A DNA stretch of 64,000 nucleotides from Massilia aurea (GTDB taxonomy: Bacteria > Pseudomonadota > Gammaproteobacteria > Burkholderiales > Burkholderiaceae_D). The stretch lies in NCBI RefSeq assembly GCF_024753205.1, contig NZ_JANUGZ010000004.1:682001-746000 (forward strand), read 5' to 3'. The translations under genes were made by a program, and so were the position numbers. The notes below the pieces were generated by a model, which worked only from the letters and a program-made list of their open reading frames with translations, did not search any database and was not told the DNA's origin. Numbering within the stretch: position 1 is the stretch's first letter; each line of letters starts with the position of its first letter. Shown piece by piece: positions 8,022 through 17,668 of this stretch.

Positions 8022-9560
8022 TCAGGCGCCCAAAAACAATTTATAGACGGGATTGCTGCTTTCGTCCCAGTAACGGTAACCAAGCGACGCCAGGAATTGC
8101 CTGAACTCGGCCATTTCGGTCGGCGGTACTTGCAGCCCCACGAGGATGCGGCCCACATCGCCACCCTGGTTGCGGTAGTGAAACAGCGAGATATTCCAGT
8201 TCGGCGCCATGCTGTCCAGGAAGCGCATCAGCGCGCCCGGCCGTTCAGGGAACTCGAAACGATACAGCAATTCATCGTGGGCCAGCGAACTTTTGCCGCC
8301 CACCAAGTGGCGGATATGCAGCTTGGCCAGCTCGTCGCCGGTCAGGTCGAGCGTCTTGTAACCATGCTCTTCGAACGTGCGCGCCAGCAGACCGGACTCG
8401 CTGCGGCTGCCCACCTGCACGCCGACGAACACATGTGCTTCGCTGGCATCGCTGATGCGGTAATTGAACTCGGTCACATTGCGTGGCCCGACCAGGCCGC
8501 AGAAACTGCGGAAGCTCCCGCGCTGCTCCGGCACGGTGACCGCGAACACCGCTTCGCGCGACTCGCCCAGCTCGGCGCGCTCGGCAACGAAACGCAGGCG
8601 GTCGAAGTTCATGTTGGCGCCGCAGGCCACGGCCACCAGCGTTTCACCCTTGATGGGCTCGCGGTCCATCTGCGAGCGCTCGATATACGCCTTGGCGCCG
8701 GCGATGGCCAGCGCGCCGGCCGGCTCGAGAATGCTGCGCGTGTCCTGGAACACATCCTGGATCGCGGCGCAGATCGCGTCGGTGTCGACCAGGATGATCT
8801 CGTCGACCACCATCTGGGCGACGCGGAAGGTTTCTTCTCCCACCAGGCGCACCGCGGTGCCGTCGGAGAACAGGCCAACATCGTTCAGCGTGACGCGGTG
8901 GCCGGCCTTCAGGCTGCGCGCCATCGCGTCCGAATCGAGCGTCTGCACGCCGATGATCTTGATGTCCGGGCGAATTTCCTTGACGTAGGCGCCGATGCCC
9001 GCGATCAGGCCGCCACCACCGATGGCAACGAAGATCGCGTGAATCGGGCCGGAATGCTGGCGCAGGATTTCCATGCCGATCGTGCCCTGACCGGCGATCA
9101 CGTCCGGATCGTCGAACGGGTGCACGAAGGTCATGCGCTGTTCTTTTTCGAGCAGCAGGGCGTGGTTGTAGGCGTCGGTGTACGAGTCGCCGTGCAGCAC
9201 GATCTCGACGCTGGCGCCGCCGCGCGCCTTGACGGCGTCGATCTTGACGCCGGGCGTGGTCGTGGGCATCACGATCAGTGCGCGGCAGCCGAGGCGGCAG
9301 GCCGACAGGGCCACGCCCTGGGCGTGGTTGCCGGCCGAGGCGCAGATCACGCCGCGGGCACGCTGCTCGGGCGTCAGGTTGGCCATCTTGTTGTAGGCGC
9401 CGCGCAGCTTGAAGCTGAACACGCTCTGCATGTCTTCGCGCTTGAAATAGATGCGGTTGCCCATGCGCGCGGACAGCGTGGGGGCCAGATCGAGGGGCGT
9501 TTGTTCGGCAACGTCATAGACGCGCGCGGTCAGGATTTTTTTGAGATAGTCGGTAGTCAT
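8022..9560 (-). CDS. ilvA: Threonine ammonia-lyase, biosynthetic
   Basis: A 512-aa PLP enzyme that deaminates threonine to 2-oxobutanoate, the first step of isoleucine synthesis. The PLP lysine is Lys51 in SVFSFKLRGAYNKM, and the glycine-rich phosphate loop reads AIGGGGLIAGIG. The C-terminal third holds two ACT-like regulatory subdomains, the second with the segment FRSFCGLVGPRNVTEFNYR at its start. That arrangement is the allosteric, isoleucine-inhibited type rather than the short catabolic TdcB type. Start at ATG 9560 (MTTDYLKKIL) is preferred over an upstream extension. The divergent gap to the next gene (9561-9743) must contain both promoters; no clear boxes were assigned. Confidence 0.95.
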   Translation of the reverse strand: MTTDYLKKILTARVYDVAEQTPLDLAPTLSARMGNRIYFKREDMQSVFSFKLRGAYNKMANLTPEQRARGVICASAGNHAQGVALSACRLGCRALIVMPTTTPGVKIDAVKARGGASVEIVLHGDSYTDAYNHALLLEKEQRMTFVHPFDDPDVIAGQGTIGMEILRQHSGPIHAIFVAIGGGGLIAGIGAYVKEIRPDIKIIGVQTLDSDAMARSLKAGHRVTLNDVGLFSDGTAVRLVGEETFRVAQMVVDEIILVDTDAICAAIQDVFQDTRSILEPAGALAIAGAKAYIERSQMDREPIKGETLVAVACGANMNFDRLRFVAERAELGESREAVFAVTVPEQRGSFRSFCGLVGPRNVTEFNYRISDASEAHVFVGVQVGSRSESGLLARTFEEHGYKTLDLTGDELAKLHIRHLVGGKSSLAHDELLYRFEFPERPGALMRFLDSMAPNWNISLFHYRNQGGDVGRILVGLQVPPTEMAEFRQFLASLGYRYWDESSNPVYKLFLGA

Positions 9561-9743
9561 GGTCGAAACACAAGGGTCAGGCCAATGCGGCTGGCGGGAC
9601 GGACGACGCAAACTGTTCCGCTAAGGTGGGTGACCGTGGCGCGCAGTACGATACGGCGCGCTGGGTGACAGGCGATCGTATCGTGTCGTGACGAAAGTTC
9701 CGGACCATTATAATGGACGCCTATTTCCCTCGCCTAAGCTCGC

Positions 9744-10247
9744 ATGATCGAAACCGCTGTCCAATGGCTGCTTGACCTCGTTGCGGCGCCGACTGTCGGG
9801 CTGACATCCGTCTTCATCATCAGTTTTATTTCCGCCACGCTGCTGCCGCTGGGTTCCGAGCCGGCCGTGTTTGCGGTGATCAAGGCCAATCCCGCGCTGT
9901 TCTGGCCCGCGATCCTGGTCGCGACCATTGGCAATACGCTGGGCGGGGCGGTCGATTACTTCCTTGGCTACCGCGCCAAGGTGGCGTTTGCCAAAGAGCG
10001 CCAGAGCCGCTGGTTCGGTTGGCTCAAGCGCTACGGCGCCAAGACGATGCTGCTGTCGTGGCTGCCAGGCGTGGGCGATCCGCTGTGCACGCTGGCCGGC
10101 TGGCTGCACCTGCCGTTCTGGCCAAGCCTGATGTATATGGCGATCGGCAAGTTCGCGCGCTACCTGACCATGACGCTGGCGCTGCTGTACGTGCCGGACA
10201 GCTTCTGGAAGTCGCTCGGCGACATGCTCACGCGCATTACCGGCTAG
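9744..10247 (+). CDS. YqaA-family (VTT/DedA-like) inner-membrane protein
   Basis: A 167-aa membrane protein with several hydrophobic segments and the conserved features of the YqaA branch of VTT/DedA proteins: SATLLPLGSEP near residue 30, GNTLGGAVDYFLGY near 70, and RYGAKTMLLSWLPGVGDPLC around 96-115. DedA-superfamily proteins are implicated in lipid flipping across membranes; the YqaA branch is less well characterised. It reads divergently from ilvA. The next gene follows after 64 bp on the same strand. Confidence 0.85.
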   Translation: MIETAVQWLLDLVAAPTVGLTSVFIISFISATLLPLGSEPAVFAVIKANPALFWPAILVATIGNTLGGAVDYFLGYRAKVAFAKERQSRWFGWLKRYGAKTMLLSWLPGVGDPLCTLAGWLHLPFWPSLMYMAIGKFARYLTMTLALLYVPDSFWKSLGDMLTRITG

Positions 10248-10311
10248 ACCCGGGAGGCAATGCCTGAACAGGTGGGCATCCTGCCGGCACCATCACCTCA
10301 AGGATACTTGC

Positions 10312-10884
10312 ATGACCAACCGCGTTCCTGTACCCCTCGCCAAAGCTTACCGCCTGATGAACCATGGGCCGACCGTCCTGGTGTCCAGTCGCCACGGCGA
10401 CGCCGTCAACGTGATGGCGGCCGCCTGGTCGATGCCGCTCGATTTCGATCCGCCCAAGGTGGCGGTGGTGATCGACAAGAACACACTCACCCGCAGCATG
10501 ATCGAGGCATCCGGCGAATTCGCGCTGAACATCCCATCGCGCGAGCTGGCGCGCCTGACCCTGCAGGTGGGGTCGACGTCGGGCCGCGAGGTGGACAAGT
10601 TCGCTGCGTTCAATGCGGGTGCCTGGACCGGCGAGCAGGTTGGTGCGCCGCTGCTCGACGGCTGCCTGGCGTGGCTCGAGTGTCGCGTACTCCCTGAACC
10701 ACATATCCAGAACACGTATGACCTGTTCCTGGGTGAGGTGGTGGCGGCCTGGGCCGACCCTGCGGTGTTTGCGGATGGCCACTGGAATATGGCAGCGGGT
10801 GGCAAGAAAAGCATTCACTATGTGGCCGGTGGGCATTTCTTCGAGACCGGCGAGGCGTTCGAGGTGCCGGACAGTCCACGATAA
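10312..10884 (+). CDS. Flavin reductase-like (FMN-binding split-barrel) protein
   Basis: A 190-aa protein of the flavin-reductase-like family. The N-terminal MNHGPTVLVSSRHGDAVNVMAAAWSM layout, then a region ending VVIDKNTLTRSMIEASGEFALNIPS, fits the FMN-binding split barrel in which T/S residues grip the flavin phosphate. A strong family trait is the E-x-A-x-N-P-type helix-strand seen here as GEFALNIPS. Such proteins reduce free FMN for a monooxygenase or act on flavin-linked substrates. A partner is not obvious nearby. The 219-bp region after it (10885-11103) carries no gene I can see. Confidence 0.85.
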   Translation: MTNRVPVPLAKAYRLMNHGPTVLVSSRHGDAVNVMAAAWSMPLDFDPPKVAVVIDKNTLTRSMIEASGEFALNIPSRELARLTLQVGSTSGREVDKFAAFNAGAWTGEQVGAPLLDGCLAWLECRVLPEPHIQNTYDLFLGEVVAAWADPAVFADGHWNMAAGGKKSIHYVAGGHFFETGEAFEVPDSPR

Positions 10885-11103
10885 CGGTGCAAACCAGGCC
10901 GGACGACATATGTCATTCGCGGCGGCGTGCTTGATAAATACTGTGCGCCCGCGCCTGTGGGTGAATAATGTTTGCATATCCGACAAAGTATGAATATTTT
11001 GTTGCGTCGCACGCAACGACGGACGGGGCCGCCCCAAGCGTGGTGCAACGCAATACGATAGAATGAACGTCCTTCGGGCCTGTCCGACTGTCGACGAGTA
11101 TTC

Positions 11104-14100
11104 ATGAACGCCCCCGCACACATCCATACCCTGCTAGCCGATAACGCCCCCGCGCGCCTGCGCGAGATTCCGTACAACTACACCTCGTTCTCGGACCGCG
11201 AAATCGTGATCCGGCTGCTCGGTGAGTCGTCGTGGGAGTTGCTGGGCAGCTTGCGCGGCGCCCGCCAGACCGGCCGCTCCGCGCGCATGCTGTACGAGGT
11301 GCTGGGCGACATCTGGGTCGTGCGGCGCAATCCGTACCTGCAGGACGACATGCTGGACAACCCGAAGCGCCGGGCCAACCTGATCGAGGCGCTGCACCAC
11401 CGCCTGGCCGAAGTCGACAAGCGCCGCACCACGGTCGACGCCCAGGATGACGGCGACCCGGCCGTAGTCGCAGCGCGCAGCAGCGCCGTCGAGCAGTTGC
11501 TGGCGGCTGCGCGCCGTGCGGTCGACGACTTCGGCCGCGAATTCTCCGAGACGTACGACTTGCGCAAGCGCGCCCTGAAGGTGCTGGGCGCGTACACCGA
11601 CAAGCGCAATATCCGCTTCGACGGCATGCACCGCATCTCGCACGTGACCGACGCCACCGACTGGCGCGTCGAATATCCGTTCCTGGTGCTGGTGCCGGAC
11701 ACCGAAGACGAGATGGCCGGCCTGGTCAAGGGCTGCATCGAGCTCGGTCTGACCATCATCCCGCGCGGCGGCGGCACCGGCTACACGGGCGGCGCGATTC
11801 CGCTCACGCCCATGTCGGCCGTGATCAATACCGAAAAGCTGATCGGCATCGGCGAGGTCGAAATGACCGCCATGCCGGGCCTGGAACAGGATTACGCGAC
11901 CATCCACACCTATGCGGGCGTGGTCACGCAGCGCGTGTCGCAGGCGGCCGAGAAGGCTGGCTTCGTGTTCGCGGTCGATCCGACGTCGGCGCACGCATCC
12001 TGCGTGGGCGGCAATATCGCGATGAACGCGGGCGGCAAGAAGGCCGTGTTGTGGGGCACTGCGCTCGACAACCTGGCCTCATGGCGTATGGTCGACCCCA
12101 ACGGCGACTGGCTCGATGTCACGCGCATTGCCCACAATCTGGGCAAGATCCACGATGCGCCAAAGGCCGAATTTTTGCTGGAGTGGACGCATCCGTCGGT
12201 CAAGGGCGCACCGAAAGGCGCGCCGTTTCGCACCGAGACCTTGATCATCGACGGCAAGCGCTTTCGCAAGGAAGGCCTGGGCAAGGACGTTACCGACAAA
12301 TTCCTCTCCGGCCTGCCGGGCATCCAGAAAGAGGGCACCGATGGCCTGATCACGTCGGGCCGCTGGATCCTGCACAAGATGCCGAAGTTCACGCGCACCG
12401 TGGCTCTCGAATTCTTCGGCCAGGCGCGCGATGCGATTCCGTCGATCGTCGAGATCACGAATTACCTCAACGGCTTGCCGAAGAACGGCGACCCCGCGTT
12501 TTCCACGCTGCGCCTGGCAGGCCTGGAACACCTGGACGAGCGCTACCTGCGCGCGGTCGGTTACGCCACCAAGTCCAAGCGCGGCGTGCTGCCGAAAATG
12601 GCGCTGTTCGGCGACATCGTCGGCGACGACGAGAACGCGGTGGCGCTGGCGGCCTCGGAAGTCGTGCGCATCGCGAACACCCGCGTGGGCGAAGGTTTTG
12701 TCGCCGTCAGCCCCGAAGCGCGCAAGAAGTTCTGGCTCGACCGCGCCCGCACGGCGGCCATCGCGCGCCATACCAATGCCTTCAAGATCAATGAAGACGT
12801 GGTCATTCCGCTGCCACGCATGGGCGAATACACCGACGGCATCGAGCGCATCAACGTCGAGCTGTCGATCAAGAACAAGCTGCAGCTGGCCGACGGCCTG
12901 CGCGACTACCTGGCGAGCGACCATCTCCCGCTGGCCAAGAGTGATGACGCCAGCAGCGGCGAGGGCGTCGAGCGCGACGAAATCATGGGCGACCGCCCGT
13001 TGCAGGCGCGCGCGCTGGTCGACCTGGTGACCAAACGCTGGACCTTCATCCTGGCCAATCTGGATGCGCCGCTGGTCGACGTGCGAGAGCAGCTCGAATC
13101 GCTCGGGCTCGACCATCTGTCGGCCGCCTTCGATGCGCGCCTGGCGATCCAGCCCGATGCATGCCTGTTCGACCTGGTGCAGGACCACACGGTGCGTATC
13201 TCGTGGAAGGCAGAGCTGCGCGCGCCACTGCGCCAGATCTTCAACGGTAGCGCTTACACCTGCATCCTCGACGAGAGCACGGCAATCCACAAACGCATCC
13301 TGCGTTCGCGCGTGTTCGTCGCACTGCACATGCACGCCGGCGACGGCAACGTCCACACCAACCTGCCGGTGAACTCGGACGATTACGAGATGCTGCAGGA
13401 TGCGCACAAGGCGGTCGAGCGCATCATGAAGCTGGCGCGCTCGCTCGACGGCGTGATCTCGGGTGAACACGGGATCGGCATCACCAAGCTCGAATTCCTG
13501 AAGGACGAAGAAATCCAGGAATTCCGCGACTATAAAATCCGCGTCGATCCGGAAGGGCGCTTCAACAAGGGCAAGCTGCTCAATCTGGAAGGCGCCCACG
13601 CCGACCTGCGCAACGCCTACACGCCGTCGTTCGGCCTGATGGGCCACGAGTCGCTGATCATGCAGCAAAGCGATATCGGTGAAATCGCCCACAGCATCAA
13701 GGACTGCCTGCGCTGTGGCAAGTGCAAACCCGTCTGCACGACGCACGTGCCGCAGGCGAACCTGCTGTATTCGCCGCGCGACAAGATCCTGGCCACGTCG
13801 GCGCTGATCGAAGCGTTCCTGTACGAAGAGCAGACCCGCCGCGGTGTCTCGATCCGGCACTGGGAAGAGTTCGAGGACGTCTCGGACCACTGCACCGTGT
13901 GCCACAAGTGCGTCACGCCATGCCCGGTGAACATCGACTTCGGCGACGTGTCGATGAACATGCGTAACCTGCTGCGCAAGATGGACAAGCGCAGCTTCAA
14001 GCCGGCCAACCGCGCGGCGATGTTCTTCCTGAATGCCACCGATCCGACCACCATCAATGCGACGCGCAAGGTGATGGTCGACTTCGGCTTCAAGGCGCAG

Positions 14101-15117
14101 CGCTTCGGTAACCGCATGCTCAAGGGCTTTGCCAAGCCGCAGCTGGCCGCGCCCGCGCCGACGACTGGCAAGGCGCCCGTGCGCGAGCAGGTCATCCACT
14201 TCATCAACAAGAAGATGCCGGGGAACCTGCCCAAGAAAACGGCGCGCGCACTGCTGGACATCGAAGACGACAAGATCGTCCCGATCATCCGCAACCCGAA
14301 GAAGACCAATGCCGACACCGAGGCCGTGTTCTACTTCCCTGGCTGCGGATCCGAGCGTTTGTTCTCGCAGGTGGGCCTGGCCACGCAGGCGATGCTGTGG
14401 GAAGTGGGCGTGCAGACCGTGCTGCCGCCGGGTTACCTGTGCTGCGGTTATCCGCAGCGCGGCGCCGGCCAGTTCGACAAGGCCGAGAAGATGGTGACGG
14501 ACAACCGCGTGCTGTTCCACCGGATGGCCAACACGCTCAACTACCTCGACATCAAGACGGTGCTGGTCTCGTGCGGCACCTGCTACGACCAATTGGCAAC
14601 GTACCAGTTCGAGAAGATCTTCCCGGGCTGCCGCATCATGGACATCCATGAATACCTGCTCGAAAAGGGCGTCAAGCTCGAAGGCGTGAACGGCACCCGC
14701 TACATGTACCACGAGCCGTGCCACACGCCGATGAAGCTGCAGGATTCGATCAAGACGGTCAACGCGCTGGTGTCGACGGTGGACAACGTGAAGATCGAGA
14801 AGAACGACCGCTGCTGCGGCGAGTCGGGCACGTTTGCCGTTTCGCGCCCGGACATCGCGACCCAGGTCCGCTCGCGCAAGGAAGGCGAGATGGTCAAGGG
14901 CGCCGACAAGCTGCGCGAAGACGGCTTCAAGGGCGATGTCAAGATCCTGACCAGCTGCCCGTCGTGCCTGCAGGGCCTGAGCCGCTACAACGATGATTCG
15001 GGCACCACGGCCGACTACATCGTCGTCGAAATCGCCAAGCATCTGCTGGGCGAGAACTGGCTGCCCGAGTACGTCGCACGCGCTAATGCGGGCGGCATCG
15101 AGCGGGTGCTGGTATGA
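11104..15117 (+). CDS. Large FAD/4Fe-4S oxidoreductase (DUF3683, D-lactate/glycolate oxidase type)
   Basis: A 1337-aa fused oxidoreductase. The order is: an N-terminal DUF3683-like region (about 1-180); a PCMH-type FAD-binding domain with [17 protein letters not shown] near residue 220; a FAD-oxidase C-terminal domain with [16 protein letters not shown] near 740 and [14 protein letters not shown] near 787; two 4Fe-4S motifs (Cys868/871/874/878 and Cys930/933/936/940); and two CCG domains (PGCGSERLF near 1080, LCCGYPQRG near 1113, RCCGESGTF near 1237). It thus joins what are separate GlcD/GlcE/GlcF-like subunits in one chain. It probably oxidises a 2-hydroxy acid at the inner membrane face and passes electrons to quinone. 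The substrate is not known. Its stop overlaps the HIT gene by 4 bp (ATGA). Confidence 0.9.
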   Translation: MNAPAHIHTLLADNAPARLREIPYNYTSFSDREIVIRLLGESSWELLGSLRGARQTGRSARMLYEVLGDIWVVRRNPYLQDDMLDNPKRRANLIEALHHRLAEVDKRRTTVDAQDDGDPAVVAARSSAVEQLLAAARRAVDDFGREFSETYDLRKRALKVLGAYTDKRNIRFDGMHRISHVTDATDWRVEYPFLVLVPDTEDEMAGLVKGCIELGLTIIPRGGGTGYTGGAIPLTPMSAVINTEKLIGIGEVEMTAMPGLEQDYATIHTYAGVVTQRVSQAAEKAGFVFAVDPTSAHASCVGGNIAMNAGGKKAVLWGTALDNLASWRMVDPNGDWLDVTRIAHNLGKIHDAPKAEFLLEWTHPSVKGAPKGAPFRTETLIIDGKRFRKEGLGKDVTDKFLSGLPGIQKEGTDGLITSGRWILHKMPKFTRTVALEFFGQARDAIPSIVEITNYLNGLPKNGDPAFSTLRLAGLEHLDERYLRAVGYATKSKRGVLPKMALFGDIVGDDENAVALAASEVVRIANTRVGEGFVAVSPEARKKFWLDRARTAAIARHTNAFKINEDVVIPLPRMGEYTDGIERINVELSIKNKLQLADGLRDYLASDHLPLAKSDDASSGEGVERDEIMGDRPLQARALVDLVTKRWTFILANLDAPLVDVREQLESLGLDHLSAAFDARLAIQPDACLFDLVQDHTVRISWKAELRAPLRQIFNGSAYTCILDESTAIHKRILRSRVFVALHMHAGDGNVHTNLPVNSDDYEMLQDAHKAVERIMKLARSLDGVISGEHGIGITKLEFLKDEEIQEFRDYKIRVDPEGRFNKGKLLNLEGAHADLRNAYTPSFGLMGHESLIMQQSDIGEIAHSIKDCLRCGKCKPVCTTHVPQANLLYSPRDKILATSALIEAFLYEEQTRRGVSIRHWEEFEDVSDHCTVCHKCVTPCPVNIDFGDVSMNMRNLLRKMDKRSFKPANRAAMFFLNATDPTTINATRKVMVDFGFKAQRFGNRMLKGFAKPQLAAPAPTTGKAPVREQVIHFINKKMPGNLPKKTARALLDIEDDKIVPIIRNPKKTNADTEAVFYFPGCGSERLFSQVGLATQAMLWEVGVQTVLPPGYLCCGYPQRGAGQFDKAEKMVTDNRVLFHRMANTLNYLDIKTVLVSCGTCYDQLATYQFEKIFPGCRIMDIHEYLLEKGVKLEGVNGTRYMYHEPCHTPMKLQDSIKTVNALVSTVDNVKIEKNDRCCGESGTFAVSRPDIATQVRSRKEGEMVKGADKLREDGFKGDVKILTSCPSCLQGLSRYNDDSGTTADYIVVEIAKHLLGENWLPEYVARANAGGIERVLV

Positions 15118-15545
15118 CGGCGCTGCGCGAACCGGGTTGCGAGCTGTGCGACCTGTCGCTGCCCGCTGCATGGGCCGGCGAGAAATTCAGCGTCATCGTC
15201 GTCGACGACGCCAGCTATCCAGGCTTTTGCCGCGTGATCTGGCACGACCACGTGCGCGAGATGAGCGACCTGTCGGCGGATGACCGCTTCTTGATCAACG
15301 ACGCCGTGTTCCAGGTAGAGACGGCGGTGCGCGAGGTGATGCAGCCATTGAAGGTCAATGTGGCCAGCCTCGGTAACGTGGTGCCGCATCTGCACTGGCA
15401 CATCATCCCGCGCTATGCCGACGATGCGCACTTTCCGGCGCCTGTATGGGCGCAGGCGGTGCGTGCGACGGAACCTGCTATCCTCGCGGCGCGTCGTGCG
15501 CTGCACGACCAATTGGGCGCTGCCATCGCGCGCCGTTTTTCCTGA
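15114..15545 (+). CDS. HIT-family nucleotide hydrolase/transferase
   Basis: A 143-aa HIT protein, starting inside the stop codon of the preceding gene (ATGA overlap). The histidine triad is HLHWHIIPR near residues 95-103, preceded by GNVVP. CELCDL near the N-terminus may be a metal-binding pair. These enzymes hydrolyse nucleoside phosphoramidates or dinucleotide substrates. Its translational coupling to the large FAD/Fe-S oxidase and its position before the DUF971 gene are likely conserved features in this lineage, but the functional reason is unclear. Confidence 0.9.
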   Translation: MTALREPGCELCDLSLPAAWAGEKFSVIVVDDASYPGFCRVIWHDHVREMSDLSADDRFLINDAVFQVETAVREVMQPLKVNVASLGNVVPHLHWHIIPRYADDAHFPAPVWAQAVRATEPAILAARRALHDQLGAAIARRFS

Positions 15546-15558
15546 TAAAGAGAGTGTC

Positions 15559-15996
15559 ATGCCACATCCAACCGAATTGACTGTCCACCAGAAATCGCGC
15601 GTGCTCGACGTCGCCTACGACGACGGCAGCGCCTTTTCGCTCCCGTTTGAATATCTGCGCGTATATTCGCCATCGGCCGAAGTGAAGGGCCACGGCCCGG
15701 GCCAGGAAGTGCTGCAACTTGGCAAGCGCGAAGTCGGCATTGCCGACGTCGAGCAGGTCGGCAACTACGCAATCAAGCCAACCTTCTCGGACGGTCACGA
15801 TACCGGCATCTTCAGCTGGGATTATCTGTATGAGCTGGGCCAAAGCCAGCAATCGCTGTGGAAGCAGTACGTGGCGCGCCTGCAAGCGGCTGGCTACGAT
15901 GAAGAGAGTGGCCGCGCGCCGGTGACGCAGTTCGCAGAAGTGGCGGCGGCGAAGTCGGGCGGCGGTGGCTGCGGCTCGGGTAGCTGCGGCTGCTGA
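15559..15996 (+). CDS. DUF971 (gamma-butyrobetaine hydroxylase-like N-terminal domain) protein
   Basis: A 145-aa protein starting MPHPTELTVHQKSRVLDVAY at ATG 15559, 13 bp after the HIT gene. The core residues 8-100 match the DUF971 domain (LRVYSPSAEVKGHG, then the strand-rich GNYAIKPTFSDGHDTGIFSWDYL). The tail ends in a Gly/Cys-rich GGGGCGSGSCGC, which could bind a metal or an Fe-S cluster. DUF971 proteins have been linked to Fe-S assembly (ApbC partners) in some bacteria; that is a suggestion here, not shown. Its gene often lies near ubiE in related genomes, but ubiE is 9 kb away in this one. Confidence 0.88.
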   Translation: MPHPTELTVHQKSRVLDVAYDDGSAFSLPFEYLRVYSPSAEVKGHGPGQEVLQLGKREVGIADVEQVGNYAIKPTFSDGHDTGIFSWDYLYELGQSQQSLWKQYVARLQAAGYDEESGRAPVTQFAEVAAAKSGGGGCGSGSCGC

Positions 15997-16004
15997 TTGT
16001 CAGC

Positions 16005-16025
16005 GCGGCGCATTCCCTGCGCCGC
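16005..16025 (+). terminator. GC hairpin after the DUF971 gene
   Basis: GCGGCGCA (16005-16012) pairs with TGCGCCGC (16018-16025) around TTCCC, starting 9 nt after the stop codon. It lacks a downstream T-run, so it may be a weak or factor-assisted terminator. Confidence 0.4.
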
Positions 16026-16177
16026 AAACGGGGGCGTGACCGTCGAATACCGTCCCTTCAATACAAGCTTCGACACGCGCGTAACGTAAAGTATATTAAA
16101 GTAACATACTGTCGATAACAATTACGTTTCCGCAAAGATTTATTGCTAAGTGGCTGTTTGGTAGAGTGTTTTTTCGG

Positions 16178-16193
16178 TGGCATGGTTAGTGCT
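16178..16193 (+). promoter_or_regulatory. Sigma-54-type (-24/-12) promoter for the PEP-CTERM gene
   Basis: TGGCATGGTTAGTGCT matches the consensus TGGCACG-N4-TTGCW at 14 of 16 positions when the four free positions count as matches. Both invariant pairs are present: GG (16179-16180) and GC (16191-16192), exactly 12 bp apart. The predicted transcript start is near 16204, leaving about 23 nt with GGAG at 16215-16218 before ATG 16227. In other exopolysaccharide-forming betaproteobacteria, PEP-CTERM genes depend on RpoN and the PrsK/PrsR pair; the link here is inferred from the motif. Confidence 0.65.
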
Positions 16194-16226
16194 AATTACC
16201 ATGTCTCAACTCACCGGAGACCTATC

Positions 16227-16958
16227 ATGAAAAAAGCCTTGGTTCCTTGCCTGGCATCGGTATTGCTGATGTCTGCTTCTGTGACACAAGCTGTAGAAAT
16301 CACGTACGCGTCGGCAGTTGCGGCGGACGGGTCTGGCAAGACGAGTCTGCAAACGAACAATGTGTTTGTCGAAACGTTCGATGCGCCTGGCGGTGGGCCA
16401 ACAATGACAGCCAATATGGTCGCTATTTCGACCGTATCAGGTGGCGGGTTGGCGTATGGCCAAGGTCACCTGCCAGGCGTGTATGCAGCGCCAGCCAACG
16501 ACACGACGTATTTTGCCTACGGCCCAAGCGCCGGCAGTGGTGCGAACACATCAGAAGTCAATTTCAATTACACCGGCTTGCTGAACTCGCTTGGCAACGG
16601 TGCGACCCTGAACTATCTCGGCCTGTATTACGGATCGATCGATATGTACAACGACCTGATCTTCTACAACACTGTCGGTGCTGTCATTCAGACCGTGACG
16701 GGCGCATCGCTGATCGCCATGTTCAACGGCGAGCCGGGTAACCCAAATGCGGATAGTTCGAACATCTACGTCAACCTGTTCTTCACACCCGAAGAAGAGT
16801 TCACGTCGTTCAGCTTCCGCACCACCGCCCACGCGTTTGAGGTGGATAACCTGGTGGTCGGCTATAACGTTGCGCCGGTGCCTGAGCCAGCCTCGCTCGC
16901 CTTGCTGGGTCTCGGCCTGGCCGGTCTAGGCCTGGCACGCCGTCGCATCGGCAAATAA
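16227..16958 (+). CDS. PEP-CTERM surface protein of unknown function
   Basis: A 243-aa exported protein. It has a signal peptide (MKKALVPCLASVLLMSASVTQA, cleavage near residue 22) and ends with the sorting signal VPEPASLALLGLG, a hydrophobic stretch and LARRRIGK, typical of PEP-CTERM substrates cut by an exosortase. The mature middle is strand-rich with few Cys. Repeated N, S, G, Y and T residues suggest a beta-sandwich-like fold, but I do not recognise a named domain. GGAG at 16215 sets the start; the upstream ATG at 16143 has no ribosome site. An intrinsic terminator follows at 16981. No exosortase gene is in the window. Confidence 0.82.
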   Translation: MKKALVPCLASVLLMSASVTQAVEITYASAVAADGSGKTSLQTNNVFVETFDAPGGGPTMTANMVAISTVSGGGLAYGQGHLPGVYAAPANDTTYFAYGPSAGSGANTSEVNFNYTGLLNSLGNGATLNYLGLYYGSIDMYNDLIFYNTVGAVIQTVTGASLIAMFNGEPGNPNADSSNIYVNLFFTPEEEFTSFSFRTTAHAFEVDNLVVGYNVAPVPEPASLALLGLGLAGLGLARRRIGK

Positions 16959-16980
16959 CATTGCTGCTATCGATTGAAAA

Positions 16981-17004
16981 ACCTCCCTGACGGGAGGTTT
17001 TTTT
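16981..17004 (+). terminator. Intrinsic terminator of the PEP-CTERM gene
   Basis: ACCTCCC (16981-16987), loop TGAC, GGGAGGT (16992-16998), then a T-run to 17004. It begins 23 nt after the stop codon. Confidence 0.85.
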
Positions 17005-17043
17005 CTTGGGGCAAGCAAGCACGGACGAACAACCGTAACAGCC

Positions 17044-17181
17044 GGGGTCAGGTCTGACATTCAGACACGACCTCAGCCTTAACGACTTCCAATAGCGGCT
17101 TGCCCAGTGTTGGCATGGCCCGGTGCTAGCCAGTTCGGATAGCAACTGTCGAGATCGTGTCCGAATGTCAGACCTGACCCT
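17044..17181. repeat. Inverted doublet of 27-bp REP-like palindromes
   Basis: The arm at 17044-17070 begins GGGGTCAGGTCTGACATTCA. The arm at 17155-17181 is its reverse complement with one internal mismatch and one at the end. Each arm is itself a small hairpin (GTCTGA-CAT-TCAGAC in the left arm, 17052-17066). The 84 bp between them show no gene. A pair of inverted palindromes like this is the layout of a REP/BIME or MITE-like mobile unit. The element lies between two terminators in the convergent gap 16959-17268, which holds nothing else. Confidence 0.65.
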
Positions 17182-17205
17182 CGCTTTTTTAGTCTCCACA
17201 AAGAC

Positions 17206-17233
17206 AAAGAGCACATCCGAAGATGTGCTCTTT
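17206..17233 (-). terminator. Terminator of the cold-shock gene, possibly bidirectional
   Basis: AAAGAGCACATC (17206-17217) and GATGTGCTCTTT (17222-17233) form a 12-bp stem with a CGAA tetraloop. It lies 36 bp past the csp stop codon. On the minus strand it is followed by TTTGTCTTTG. Confidence 0.75.
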
Positions 17234-17268
17234 TGCGTTGCTTGCCCGCCGTAGCGGGCCAGCGGACC

Positions 17269-17475
17269 TTAAGCTTGCGGCTGGATGTTCGAAGCCTGCT
17301 TGCCTTTAGGACCGGTGGTGACGTCGAACGTCACGCGCTGGTTTTCTTGCAGCGACTTGAAGCCGTTGGCGTTGATCGCCGAGAAGTGCGCGAACAGATC
17401 TTCGCCGCCGCCGTCAGGCGTGATGAAACCGAAACCTTTTGCGTCATTGAACCACTTAACAATGCCAGTCGCCAT
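17269..17475 (-). CDS. CspA-family cold-shock protein
   Basis: A 68-aa single cold-shock domain protein that binds single-stranded nucleic acids and acts as an RNA chaperone. RNP1 is KGFGFITPD (residues 13-21) and RNP2 is DLFAHFSAI (26-34). The start [10 protein letters not shown] is preceded by TGAGGGAAT on the minus strand. A TATAAT box at 17565-17570 implies an 80-nt leader, shorter than the E. coli cspA leader but still untranslated. Which paralogue it is, and whether it is cold-induced, cannot be told from sequence. Confidence 0.95.
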   Translation of the reverse strand: MATGIVKWFNDAKGFGFITPDGGGEDLFAHFSAINANGFKSLQENQRVTFDVTTGPKGKQASNIQPQA

Positions 17476-17564
17476 TTTTATTCCCTCAAAAATTAATTTT
17501 ACGTTGATGCCCTGTTTGCGTACCTAGGACAAAAACCAGGGTGACGCCTTACATTGCGAATCTG

Positions 17565-17570
17565 ATTATA
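17565..17570 (-). promoter_or_regulatory. Probable -10 box of the csp promoter
   Basis: A perfect TATAAT on the minus strand about 90 bp upstream of the csp start. A TTGCTT lies 19 bp further up, a long spacing, so the -35 is uncertain. Confidence 0.5.
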
Positions 17571-17668
17571 GGGCAAACTCTTAAAACGGAAGCAAGATTT
17601 TTCAATCGTCTCCGTATTTACCACAAGTCATCCCCCCTGCATGACCGATTTCAGGAATAAATTTCTGC

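Noticed and set aside
7086..9668. An 860-codon plus-strand frame opposite queF and ilvA
   Set aside because: The minus-strand genes are unmistakable. The plus frame is His/Gln/Arg/Ala-rich without any motif, typical of an antisense shadow in GC-rich DNA.
12079..15171. A 1030-codon minus-strand frame opposite the FAD/Fe-S oxidase gene
   Set aside because: The composition is that of an antisense shadow, and the plus strand carries all expected cofactor motifs.
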